DNA of 5,056 bases from Bacteriovoracaceae bacterium (GTDB taxonomy: Bacteria; Bdellovibrionota; UBA1018), in contig CANJNU010000105.1 in NCBI GenBank assembly GCA_947475645.1, forward strand, positions 1-5,056. Direction: 5' to 3'. Of this stretch, positions 1 to 5,056 are shown one piece after another (positions within the stretch are counted from its first letter, which is position 1; each line of letters opens with the position of its first letter). The notes beneath the pieces were generated by a model. That model was not told the DNA's origin. It worked only from the letters and a program-made list of their open reading frames with translations, and did no database searches. Both the position numbers and the translations under genes were made by a program.

Positions 1-45
1 AGAGGTTAAAACAATGTGCGAAACTTTTCTTGACGTTGTTGGCAT
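1..45 (-). CDS. Possible start of a downstream gene, cut by the window edge
   Basis: An ATG at 45-43 opens a frame that stays open to the left edge, giving 15 codons (MPTTSRKVSHIVLTS). It begins only 4 bases after the TAG stop of the aldehyde dehydrogenase gene on the same strand. A modest purine-rich stretch, GGATGAG at 60-54, ends 8 bases before the ATG, inside the end of the upstream gene. This layout is typical of a translationally coupled second gene in an operon. Fifteen codons are too few to recognise a family, and an open run this short can occur by chance, so no function is proposed. Confidence 0.38.
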   Translation of the reverse strand, partial: MPTTSRKVSHIVLTS

Positions 46-49
46 AAAT

Positions 50-1522
50 CTAACTCATCCAGTTCTGATCAGAAGAGACTGACCATTTGGTTGTAATCTT
101 TTTCATTTGGCTCCACAGATTCAAACTTCCCATTCCTGTGATATCTCCCGAACCGAATTTCGAATCCTTCGTACCCCCAAAGGAGAACGGCTCGCGTGGC
201 ACGGGAACTCCAATGTTCACGCCCACCATGCCGGCCATAGCGCTTTCGGCCACTCTTTGAGCCACTGCACCGCTGGAAGTAAAGACCGAAGCCGCATTTC
301 CGTAAGGACTGGCGCGCTCAATCTCGAGCGCTTCTGAAAGCGTCTTCACTCGAACCACGCTCATCACCGGACCAAAAAGTTCGTCGCATGCTGCCTCAGA
401 TCCGGGTTTCACGTGATCGATTACGGTGGGCCCCAACCAATAGCCCGCCTCAAAGCCTGTGGGAGCTTGGGTGTTTCGCCCGTCGAGCAGAATCTTTGCT
501 CCGACTTGCGATGCCCGTTCAATCGCAGCGTTTAAGCGCGCAACCGATTGCTCTGAGATAATCGCACCCATGTCTTGGCCTAAGCGAATTTGAGAGGCTT
601 TACGCACCACTTCTTCCAAAATCTTTTCGCCACGCTTGGCTTCGTCTTCGACCAAAATCAGAAGGCTTGCAGCCATGCAGCGCTGACCTGCACAACCCGT
701 AAACGAATCTACGATTCCGCGACTTGCCATTTCTAAATCGGCGTCAGGCATGAGAATAATTGGGTTTTTAGCCCCTCCTAGCGCCAAAACTTTCTTTCCG
801 GCAAGTGCCGCACGCCGATAGACCGAACGCGCAACAGCAGAGGATCCCACAAAGCCTACCGAAGCAACTCCGGGGTGATCTAAAATCGACTCAACTGTTG
901 CCTGACCTCCCTGCACGATCGTCAGAATTCCTTTCGGAATTCCTGCCTCTTCGGCGGCCGTTGCAATTGCAAGCGATGTAAAGGGAGTTTTATCGGAAGG
1001 TTTCCAAACAAAAGCGTTTCCTAAAACAATCGCGATCGGAAGCATCCACATCGGAACCATCGCTGGAAAGTTAAAAGGAGTGATCGCAGCCACAACACCG
1101 AGTGGCTCACGGCGGTACTCGCAATTCACGCCGCGCGAAACTTCCATGCGACCGCCTTCTTGAAGATTTTGTAGGCTAAGCGCGAACTCAAGAACCTCGA
1201 TGCCCTTCATCATGCCCGCTTTTCCTTCGGCTACCCTTTTGCCCGACTCGAGCGAAATGCATTTCGCAATCGTTTCGATGTCGCGCAACAGAATGTTACG
1301 AAATTGGTACATCACTTGAGAGCGCTCTTTTATCGGAATGAGCGCCCATTCGCGAGCGGCTTTTGTTGCAGCCTGCACAGCCCGGTCGACGTCGCCGGCA
1401 TCGCTTTGATACACGCGCCCGAGAGACTGACCCGTATAAGGAGACCGGACGTCGTGAAACGTTCCTGATCCCGAGGTCCATTCGCCCCCCACCCAATTCA
1501 TGCAATCAGTCGCGTTCTTCAT
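50..1522 (-). CDS. mmsA: Methylmalonate-semialdehyde dehydrogenase, CoA-acylating (MmsA/IolA family)
   Basis: A cytoplasmic ALDH-superfamily enzyme of 490 residues, the usual length for this family. The family oxidises methylmalonate or malonate semialdehyde with NAD+ and CoA to propionyl- or acetyl-CoA, in valine or myo-inositol breakdown. Visible motifs are PFNFP (149-153, with oxyanion Asn151), WKPSDKTP with Lys174, the NAD-binding GFVGSSAVA (223-231), LGGAKNP (248-254), GQRCMA with catalytic Cys282 and the preceding Arg281, ELFGPV (381-386), and FSFGGTKDSKFG followed by SQMKKITTKW at the C-terminus. The general-base glutamate of hydrolytic ALDHs is absent from the LALGGAKN segment, as in the CoA-dependent subclass. 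The segment IRLGQDMGAIIS (312-323) looks several residues shorter than in typical members. An in-frame TAG at 1528-1526 rules out a longer ATG start. AGGGG directly abuts the ATG with no spacer, so Met8 (codon 1501-1499) is a real alternative start. The physiological substrate is inferred. Confidence 0.92.
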   Translation of the reverse strand: MKNATDCMNWVGGEWTSGSGTFHDVRSPYTGQSLGRVYQSDAGDVDRAVQAATKAAREWALIPIKERSQVMYQFRNILLRDIETIAKCISLESGKRVAEGKAGMMKGIEVLEFALSLQNLQEGGRMEVSRGVNCEYRREPLGVVAAITPFNFPAMVPMWMLPIAIVLGNAFVWKPSDKTPFTSLAIATAAEEAGIPKGILTIVQGGQATVESILDHPGVASVGFVGSSAVARSVYRRAALAGKKVLALGGAKNPIILMPDADLEMASRGIVDSFTGCAGQRCMAASLLILVEDEAKRGEKILEEVVRKASQIRLGQDMGAIISEQSVARLNAAIERASQVGAKILLDGRNTQAPTGFEAGYWLGPTVIDHVKPGSEAACDELFGPVMSVVRVKTLSEALEIERASPYGNAASVFTSSGAVAQRVAESAMAGMVGVNIGVPVPREPFSFGGTKDSKFGSGDITGMGSLNLWSQMKKITTKWSVSSDQNWMS

Positions 1523-1549
1523 CCCCTATGCGTAACAGATCCTCGTCAT

Positions 1550-1557
1550 TACCAAAA
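1550..1557 (-). promoter_or_regulatory. TTTTGGTA box facing mmsA
   Basis: Read on the minus strand, TTTTGGTA occurs 27 bases before the annotated mmsA start and 48 bases before the alternative Met8 codon. The same octamer precedes usp and the OPT gene on the plus strand. The bases after it (N7, then GATCTGTTAC) match the plus-strand block GCGTYATTRR only in part, about half the positions. It is therefore either a weaker copy of the same element or simply the second half of the inverted repeat. Confidence 0.4.
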
Positions 1558-1578
1558 GGGACTCCCTCCGTTTTGGTA
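1550..1578. repeat. Inverted repeat in the divergent mmsA/usp promoter region
   Basis: TACCAAAA at 1550-1557 and TTTTGGTA at 1571-1578 are perfect 8-base inverted arms separated by 13 bases. The spacer begins with GGGACTCCC (1558-1566), itself a near-perfect small palindrome. The repeat sits between two divergently transcribed genes, which suggests a binding site for a dimeric regulator or two back-to-back promoter elements. It is not followed by a T-run and lies upstream of both genes, so a terminator is unlikely. Confidence 0.6.
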
Positions 1579-1596
1579 GTCCCCATGCGTTATTAG
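1571..1596 (+). promoter_or_regulatory. Shared upstream element, copy 1 (before usp)
   Basis: TTTTGGTAG (1571-1579), seven bases, then GCGT (1587-1590) and TATTAG (1591-1596). The block ends 46 bases before the usp ATG. It aligns without gaps to 3090-3115 upstream of the OPT gene, with 18 of 26 positions identical and the matches concentrated at the two ends. The spacing GG (1575-1576), ten bases, GC (1587-1588) equals that of sigma-54 -24/-12 promoters, but the bases after GG are TAG rather than CAC and the -12 part is ATGC. A promoter or operator role is inferred from position and recurrence. Confidence 0.5.
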
Positions 1597-1642
1597 TGGC
1601 GAGTAACTCTGCTTCGGCACCGATTGTGCAAAAGCCCCCTGC

Positions 1643-2608
1643 ATGAAAATTCTATGGGCTATCGATCCATTCGCCAAAGACAAATCCTTTCAACGCTCCT
1701 CGGCATGGGCGGTGCGCTCGCTTGCGAAATCCCCTGATCAGACAGCCTGGGTAGAGCCTGTGTACTGTCGCGAAGTGGCTTCGCTCGATCCGGTTCTCGA
1801 ACTCGCGCCCGATCTAAGTGCCGAGCTAACCGAAGAAACCCGAACCGCTGCCGACCAAGAAATGGGCGACATCACGCGGCGCATTCGAATTCCCGGCCTT
1901 CAACCCATGCAGGTATTGCTCATTCCCTCAGGAAATCTTCGCAGAACGGCCCAAACTTTGATCGACTACGCTAAGCGCGTCAAGGCCGACGTAATTGTCG
2001 TTTCAACTCGCGCACACAAAGGAGTTTCGCGCTGGATTATGGGAAGTTTTGCCGAGACTTTATTGCTTTATTCGGACGTTCCGTTGTTTATCGTTAACCC
2101 AAAGTGGGACCGGTCAGTCGACCTGAAGCACATTCTCTTTCCTACCGATTTTTCGGATGAATCACACAAAGCGTTTCAGCAAGTGATGCAATTCGCAAAG
2201 CCTCGCCGCAGCGAGATTACGATTTTTCATAAAGTGGGCTACGAACTGACACCAGGCTTAGACGTTGCCTTTAGCGCTTACGCGGCTTATCGCGAATACT
2301 ACGAGCAAGACATTCTAGCGCGCGAAGAACAAGGCGAAGCTTGGGCGAACGAAGCGAGAAAGGCGGGTTTAAAAGCCAACGCGATTCTCGATACTCAACT
2401 GGGCGGCTCGGCTTCAGAGGCCATTTTGAAGATTACAAAGAAGCGCGATGGAATAATTGCAATGGCCGCTCAGAGTGGACCCGTTTCGGCCGCCCTGACT
2501 GGCAGCACAGCACGCCAAATCGTGCGTCTTGCCTCGCTTCCGCTTTGGATCATTCATCCCAACCCAAAAGTTGCGAGCCGCAAACAAGCGGGAAGAAAAG
2601 CAGCATGA
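1643..2608 (+). CDS. Tandem-domain universal stress protein (UspA superfamily)
   Basis: A 321-residue, probably cytoplasmic protein made of two Usp domains. Domain 1 (about 1-153) starts MKILWAIDPF, with the conserved early Asp8, and ends in ADVIVVSTRAHKGVSRWIMGS followed by DVPLFIVNP. Domain 2 (about 160-306) starts KHILFPTDFSDESHKAF, with Asp169, and ends in GIIAMAAQSG, TGSTARQIV and LPLWIIHP. A short basic tail (309-321) follows. The nucleotide-binding signature G-X2-G-X9-G-S/T is degenerate in both halves. Only the final GS (134-135 and 287-288) remains, and the two leading glycines are Ser121/Ala124 and Met274/Gln277. ATP binding is therefore doubtful, as in UspA-type members. No clear Shine-Dalgarno sequence precedes the ATG, but the next in-frame Met is residue 74 and the first beta strand needs this start. 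The gene overlaps rpiB by four bases. Its target process is unknown; a stress or starvation role comes from the family. Confidence 0.88.
   Translation: MKILWAIDPFAKDKSFQRSSAWAVRSLAKSPDQTAWVEPVYCREVASLDPVLELAPDLSAELTEETRTAADQEMGDITRRIRIPGLQPMQVLLIPSGNLRRTAQTLIDYAKRVKADVIVVSTRAHKGVSRWIMGSFAETLLLYSDVPLFIVNPKWDRSVDLKHILFPTDFSDESHKAFQQVMQFAKPRRSEITIFHKVGYELTPGLDVAFSAYAAYREYYEQDILAREEQGEAWANEARKAGLKANAILDTQLGGSASEAILKITKKRDGIIAMAAQSGPVSAALTGSTARQIVRLASLPLWIIHPNPKVASRKQAGRKAA
2590..2608 (+). promoter_or_regulatory. rpiB ribosome binding site and ATGA stop-start overlap
   Basis: GGGAAG (2590-2595), inside the last codons of usp, ends 9 bases before the rpiB ATG (2605-2607). The usp stop TGA (2606-2608) shares the sequence ATGA with that start. 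This is the clearest ribosome binding site in the window. It fixes the rpiB start and implies translational coupling. The longer in-frame reading from further upstream would run inside usp and is not supported. Confidence 0.8.
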
Positions 2609-3075
2609 AGCTCGCTATTGCCTCGGATCATCGCGGTTACGAGCTTAAAAAACATCTCATCGAGCATCTTGATAAGAGACAAAATTCGCTTTTACGGATG
2701 ACCGACCTAGGTCCGCTCCTTCCCTTGCCCGTAGATTATCCAGATTTTGCCGAGAAATTGGGTAAATTCATTATTCAGGGTTTCGCCACTCGGGGCATTC
2801 TGATTTGCGGAAGCGGAGTGGGCGCTTCGATCGCGGCGAACAAAATTCCTGGAATTCGCGCAGCACTTTGTAACGACGTCTACTCGGCCCACCAAGGAGT
2901 TGAGGACGACGACATGAACGTACTCGTGCTGGGCTCGGGATCAGTCGGTCCCCTTCTGGCGCAAGATCTCGTTCATGCGTTTTTGCAAGCTCACTTCCAA
3001 CACGAGGAACGCCATATGCGACGCCTTCGGAAAATCGCGCTCTTAGAAGAACGACTTACGCAACGCAGCGCCTAG
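2605..3075 (+). CDS. rpiB: Ribose-5-phosphate isomerase B (RpiB/LacAB family), with altered active-site position
   Basis: A 156-residue cytoplasmic isomerase; the family norm is about 150. RpiB interconverts ribose 5-phosphate and ribulose 5-phosphate in the pentose phosphate pathway. Family motifs are SDHRGYELK (7-15, Asp8/His9), VDYPDFAEK (43-51), RGILICGSGVGASIAANK (63-80, catalytic Cys68), GIRAALCNDVYSA (83-95), MNVLVLG (104-110) and the phosphate-binding tail RHMRRLRKI (136-144). The region normally read as E-H-N-D or E-H-D-D is here Glu100-Asp101-Asp102-Asp103. The histidine that opens the sugar ring in E. coli RpiB (His99) is thus replaced by Asp101. Residues 24-42, where family members vary, have an unusual KRQNSLLRM and a leucine/proline-rich stretch before VDYP. 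The start at the ATGA overlap gives the canonical MKLAIASDH N-terminus. Family assignment is secure. Activity on ribose 5-phosphate is less certain because of the substitution, and a related sugar phosphate is possible. Confidence 0.92.
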   Translation: MKLAIASDHRGYELKKHLIEHLDKRQNSLLRMTDLGPLLPLPVDYPDFAEKLGKFIIQGFATRGILICGSGVGASIAANKIPGIRAALCNDVYSAHQGVEDDDMNVLVLGSGSVGPLLAQDLVHAFLQAHFQHEERHMRRLRKIALLEERLTQRSA

Positions 3076-3089
3076 AGGTCGTCCCCCAC
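3076..3089 (+). repeat. AGGTCGTCSCCCAC repeat, copy 1 (after rpiB)
   Basis: AGGTCGTCCCCCAC begins immediately after the rpiB TAG stop and runs directly into the TTTTGGTAG box. The same 14-mer, with one mismatch, lies just after the OPT stop codon at 5032-5045. It may be the left part of the upstream element or a separate intergenic motif. Function unknown. Confidence 0.5.
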
Positions 3090-3115
3090 TTTTGGTAGCT
3101 CATACGCGTCATTGA
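3090..3115 (+). promoter_or_regulatory. Shared upstream element, copy 2 (before the OPT gene)
   Basis: TTTTGGTAG (3090-3098), seven bases, GCGT (3106-3109), then CATTGA (3110-3115), ending 50 bases before the chosen OPT start. Spacing and both conserved ends match the copy before usp exactly, while the seven central bases mostly differ (2 of 7 match). That is the pattern expected of a two-part protein-binding site rather than of a recent duplication. GG-N10-GC spacing is again present. Its presence suggests the OPT gene has its own promoter rather than depending only on read-through from usp-rpiB. Confidence 0.5.
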
Positions 3116-3165
3116 CTTTTAGGGGTTGCGTTGCGCACAGCGAGCGCATATCTCTTTTCGTCACT

Positions 3166-5028
3166 ATGGCGATTAAAGAACTCACCCAAGAGCAGATTCG
3201 TACCTGGACCCTTGAGCAAAAAGACCGCTGGTGGTTAGAAAACGTTTATCGCGGCGATATGAAGCAGCTCACGCTGCGCTCGGCCCTTACAGGAATGATT
3301 CTGGGCGGAATTCTAAGCTGCACCAATCTTTATGTCGGAATTAAGACGGGATGGTCTTTGGGTGTAGGCATCACCTCAGTCGTTCTTTCGTTCGCCATGT
3401 TTAAGGCGCTCTCGAAGATCGGTCTTGGCGAAGAGATGACCGTTCTCGAAAATAACGCCATGCAGTCAGTCGCAACTAGCGCCGGATACATGTGCTCGCC
3501 ACTCGTCAGTTCGATTCCCGCTTATATGTTGGTGACGGGAAAATCGATTCCTCTTTATCAAACCTTCTTCTGGACCGTTTCGCTCTCGATGTTGGGTGTT
3601 TTGTTCGCCTTCCCCCTCAAAAAGCGTTTTATCAACGATGAACAGCTTCCATTCCCCGAAGGCGCTGCAGCCGGAATTGTAATGGATAACCTTCACAGCG
3701 AAGGAGGTTCAGACGGAATGTTCAAGGCCAAACTTTTGGGAATCGGTGGTGCTGTAGCCGCGGCGATCGAATTCTTTCGCAACGAAACCGTCACCAAAGC
3801 GGCAGGACTGTGGAAGCTTCCCGATCACTTGGATGACTTCATCTACAAATTCTACACGCCAAAAATCTTGGGCACCCCTCTGAAGGACCTTACAATTCAA
3901 GTTGATTCGTCGATCACGATGGTGGCTGCCGGTGGTTTGATGAACATCAAAACGGGCTTCTCGCTCATGGTCGGTGCATTCATCAATTACTTTATCTTGG
4001 CACCCATCCTGATTCACGAGGGAGTAATTAAGGGCACAGGATTTAAGGCCATCACCATGTGGGCACTCTGGGGAGGTGTTGCGATGATGACCACATCTTC
4101 GCTGTACTCATTCCTTTCAAAACCCGAAATGATTTTTCGCGCACTGAAAGCACCTTTCCAAAAGAAGGGCGAAAAAACCGAAGACATTTTGAAAGATATT
4201 GAACTTCCTATGAGCGTATTTATGTGGGGTATTCCCATTATGAGCGCAATTGTGGTGTACTTGGGCCACGAGTTTTTTAACCTGGCCTACTGGGAAGGAA
4301 TCCTCGCCATTCCCTTGATTGCTGTATTCACCCTCATTGCTGTGAATTCGACAGGCCTTACCTCGATCACTCCTGGAGGCGCGCTGGGAAAACTGACTCA
4401 GCTGACCTACTCGATCATTGCACCTGGAAATGTGCCGGTGAATATTGTGGCCGCAGGAATTAATGGCGAAGTAAGCCTGAATGCTTCAAACTTACTGATG
4501 GACATCAAACCCGGCTACATGCTGGGCGCCAAACCACGCCACCAAGCGATTGGCCACGTGCTCGGAATCTGGGCCGGAGCCCTTTGCTGTGTTCCTCTCT
4601 TTTACTTAATTTTTCACGGTGACTTGTCGTTACTGACGAGCGAAAAATTACCGATGCCGGGCGCAACCATTTGGAGAGCAGTGGCCGAGGTTCTTACTCA
4701 AGGCCTGAGCTTCTTACACCCCACTGCTCGCTGGGCAGCTTTGATCGGCGCAGCGTTGGGAATTGCGTTTGAAATGGCCAACACACGCATGAAGGGCCGT
4801 TTCATGCTATCCGGCGTGGGCGTGGGTCTCGCATTTGTTCTTCACTTCACCGACGCATTAGCGATGTCGATGGGCGCGTTCTTGTTCTGGTATTTTGAGA
4901 AAACGCTCACAAATAAAGAGAGTACTTCGTACAAAACGATGGTCGAAAATCGTGAAACTCTTTGCGCCGGAGCCATTGCCGGCGGTTCGCTGATCGGCAT
5001 CATTCTGATCATCGTTGAGAGCTTGTAA
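3166..5028 (+). CDS. OPT-family oligopeptide transporter
   Basis: A 620-residue polytopic inner-membrane protein of the oligopeptide transporter (OPT) superfamily, secondary carriers usually driven by proton symport. A short charged N-terminus (1-38) is followed by about 14-16 hydrophobic segments, for example near 40-58, 63-81, 104-123, 131-150, 250-283, 293-316, 348-366, 374-393, 463-483, 521-537, 546-578 and 600-617. Family signatures are NLYVGIKTGWSLG (54-66), LENNAMQSVATSAGYM (94-109), LPFPEGAAAGIVM (161-173), INYFILAP (273-280), and NASNLLMDIKPGYMLGAKPRHQ (439-460), which corresponds to the D-K-x-G-Y-x-x-G-A-x-P-R-x-Q block of the family. Charged stretches at 318-348 and 538-545 look like loops. 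The frame could extend upstream to a TTG at 3112, but that would cover the shared promoter-like block. ATG 3166 gives a normal N-terminus although no Shine-Dalgarno is visible. The substrate (oligopeptide, metal chelate or other) cannot be told from sequence. Confidence 0.88.
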   Translation: MAIKELTQEQIRTWTLEQKDRWWLENVYRGDMKQLTLRSALTGMILGGILSCTNLYVGIKTGWSLGVGITSVVLSFAMFKALSKIGLGEEMTVLENNAMQSVATSAGYMCSPLVSSIPAYMLVTGKSIPLYQTFFWTVSLSMLGVLFAFPLKKRFINDEQLPFPEGAAAGIVMDNLHSEGGSDGMFKAKLLGIGGAVAAAIEFFRNETVTKAAGLWKLPDHLDDFIYKFYTPKILGTPLKDLTIQVDSSITMVAAGGLMNIKTGFSLMVGAFINYFILAPILIHEGVIKGTGFKAITMWALWGGVAMMTTSSLYSFLSKPEMIFRALKAPFQKKGEKTEDILKDIELPMSVFMWGIPIMSAIVVYLGHEFFNLAYWEGILAIPLIAVFTLIAVNSTGLTSITPGGALGKLTQLTYSIIAPGNVPVNIVAAGINGEVSLNASNLLMDIKPGYMLGAKPRHQAIGHVLGIWAGALCCVPLFYLIFHGDLSLLTSEKLPMPGATIWRAVAEVLTQGLSFLHPTARWAALIGAALGIAFEMANTRMKGRFMLSGVGVGLAFVLHFTDALAMSMGAFLFWYFEKTLTNKESTSYKTMVENRETLCAGAIAGGSLIGIILIIVESL

Positions 5029-5031
5029 GAA

Positions 5032-5045
5032 AGGTCGTCGCCCAC
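5032..5045 (+). repeat. AGGTCGTCSCCCAC repeat, copy 2 (after the OPT gene)
   Basis: AGGTCGTCGCCCAC starts three bases after the OPT TAA stop and matches 13 of 14 bases of the copy that follows the rpiB stop. Here it is followed by ATAGTGTTAAT instead of TTTTGGTAG, so if it belongs to a promoter block, the second half differs or lies beyond the window edge. No hairpin with a T-run is visible in the 28 bases after the stop. Confidence 0.45.
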
Positions 5046-5056
5046 ATAGTGTTAAT

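Noticed and set aside
107..337. Plus-strand open frame opposite mmsA
   Set aside because: It is antisense to the conserved C-terminal half of the dehydrogenase and shows no protein-like features.
1550..1578. Inverted repeat as a rho-independent terminator
   Set aside because: It lies upstream of both divergent genes, no convergent transcript ends there, and no T-run follows the right arm.
2341..2604. Longer in-frame reading upstream of rpiB
   Set aside because: It runs in another frame through the second Usp domain and shows no protein-like pattern; the ATGA start at 2605 has a good ribosome binding site and a canonical RpiB N-terminus.
3112..3117. TTGACT as a sigma-70 -35 box for the OPT gene
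   Set aside because: A 17-base spacer lands on GCACAG, which does not resemble a -10 box; the nearest AT-rich hexamer is about 29 bases away.
3128..3150. GC-rich hairpin before the OPT start
   Set aside because: Only about five pairs form, including a G-T wobble, and no T-run follows, so it is too weak to call a terminator or riboswitch.
3112..3165. TTG start giving an 18-residue N-terminal extension of the OPT protein
   Set aside because: The extension (MTFRGCVAHS...) has no family resemblance, overlaps the promoter-like block and would need a rare TTG start without a ribosome binding site; ATG at 3166 gives a normal OPT N-terminus.
3466..4238. Minus-strand open frames opposite the OPT gene
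   Set aside because: Their translations have no recognisable domains and they lie wholly within a well-supported membrane-protein gene on the other strand.

Overview
The window holds four complete genes plus what may be the first codons of a fifth. Base composition looks near 50% GC by eye. No tRNA, rRNA, insertion sequence, CRISPR array or phage gene is visible, and no stretch over 300 bases lacks a gene. The content (a CoA-acylating aldehyde dehydrogenase, a tandem universal stress protein, an RpiB sugar-phosphate isomerase and a bacterial OPT transporter) looks like ordinary chromosome of a Gram-negative, proteobacteria-like organism. A Bdellovibrio-type or other delta-like lineage is possible from the protein flavour and the poor Shine-Dalgarno sequences, but this is a weak inference.

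Layout. Bases 1-45 (minus) may begin a small or larger ORF running off the left edge, 4 bases after the stop of mmsA. Bases 50-1522 (minus) encode methylmalonate-semialdehyde dehydrogenase. A 120-base divergent intergenic region (1523-1642) carries an inverted repeat with TACCAAAA/TTTTGGTA arms. To its right, on the plus strand, usp (1643-2608) overlaps rpiB (2605-3075) by ATGA, so these two form a tightly coupled operon. A 90-base gap follows, then the OPT transporter gene (3166-5028, plus). The last 28 bases are non-coding.

The strongest unexplained signal is regulatory. The same 26-base block, TTTTGGTAG-N7-GCGTYATTRR, lies without gaps 46 and 50 bases before the start codons of usp and of the OPT gene. 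A third TTTTGGTA faces mmsA. Within the two plus-strand copies the spacing is GG-N10-GC, the geometry of a sigma-54 -24/-12 promoter, although the flanking bases fit that consensus only partly. The transcription units may therefore share a promoter class or a regulator, which would link breakdown of valine- or inositol-derived aldehydes, stress response, pentose-phosphate interconversion and peptide uptake. A second short repeat, AGGTCGTCSCCCAC, follows the stop codons of both rpiB and the OPT gene.

The most notable protein-level oddity is in RpiB. The catalytic cysteine is kept, but the position that normally holds the ring-opening histidine is aspartate. No wholly new system is evident. The regulatory repeat and the RpiB substitution are the points most worth following up.
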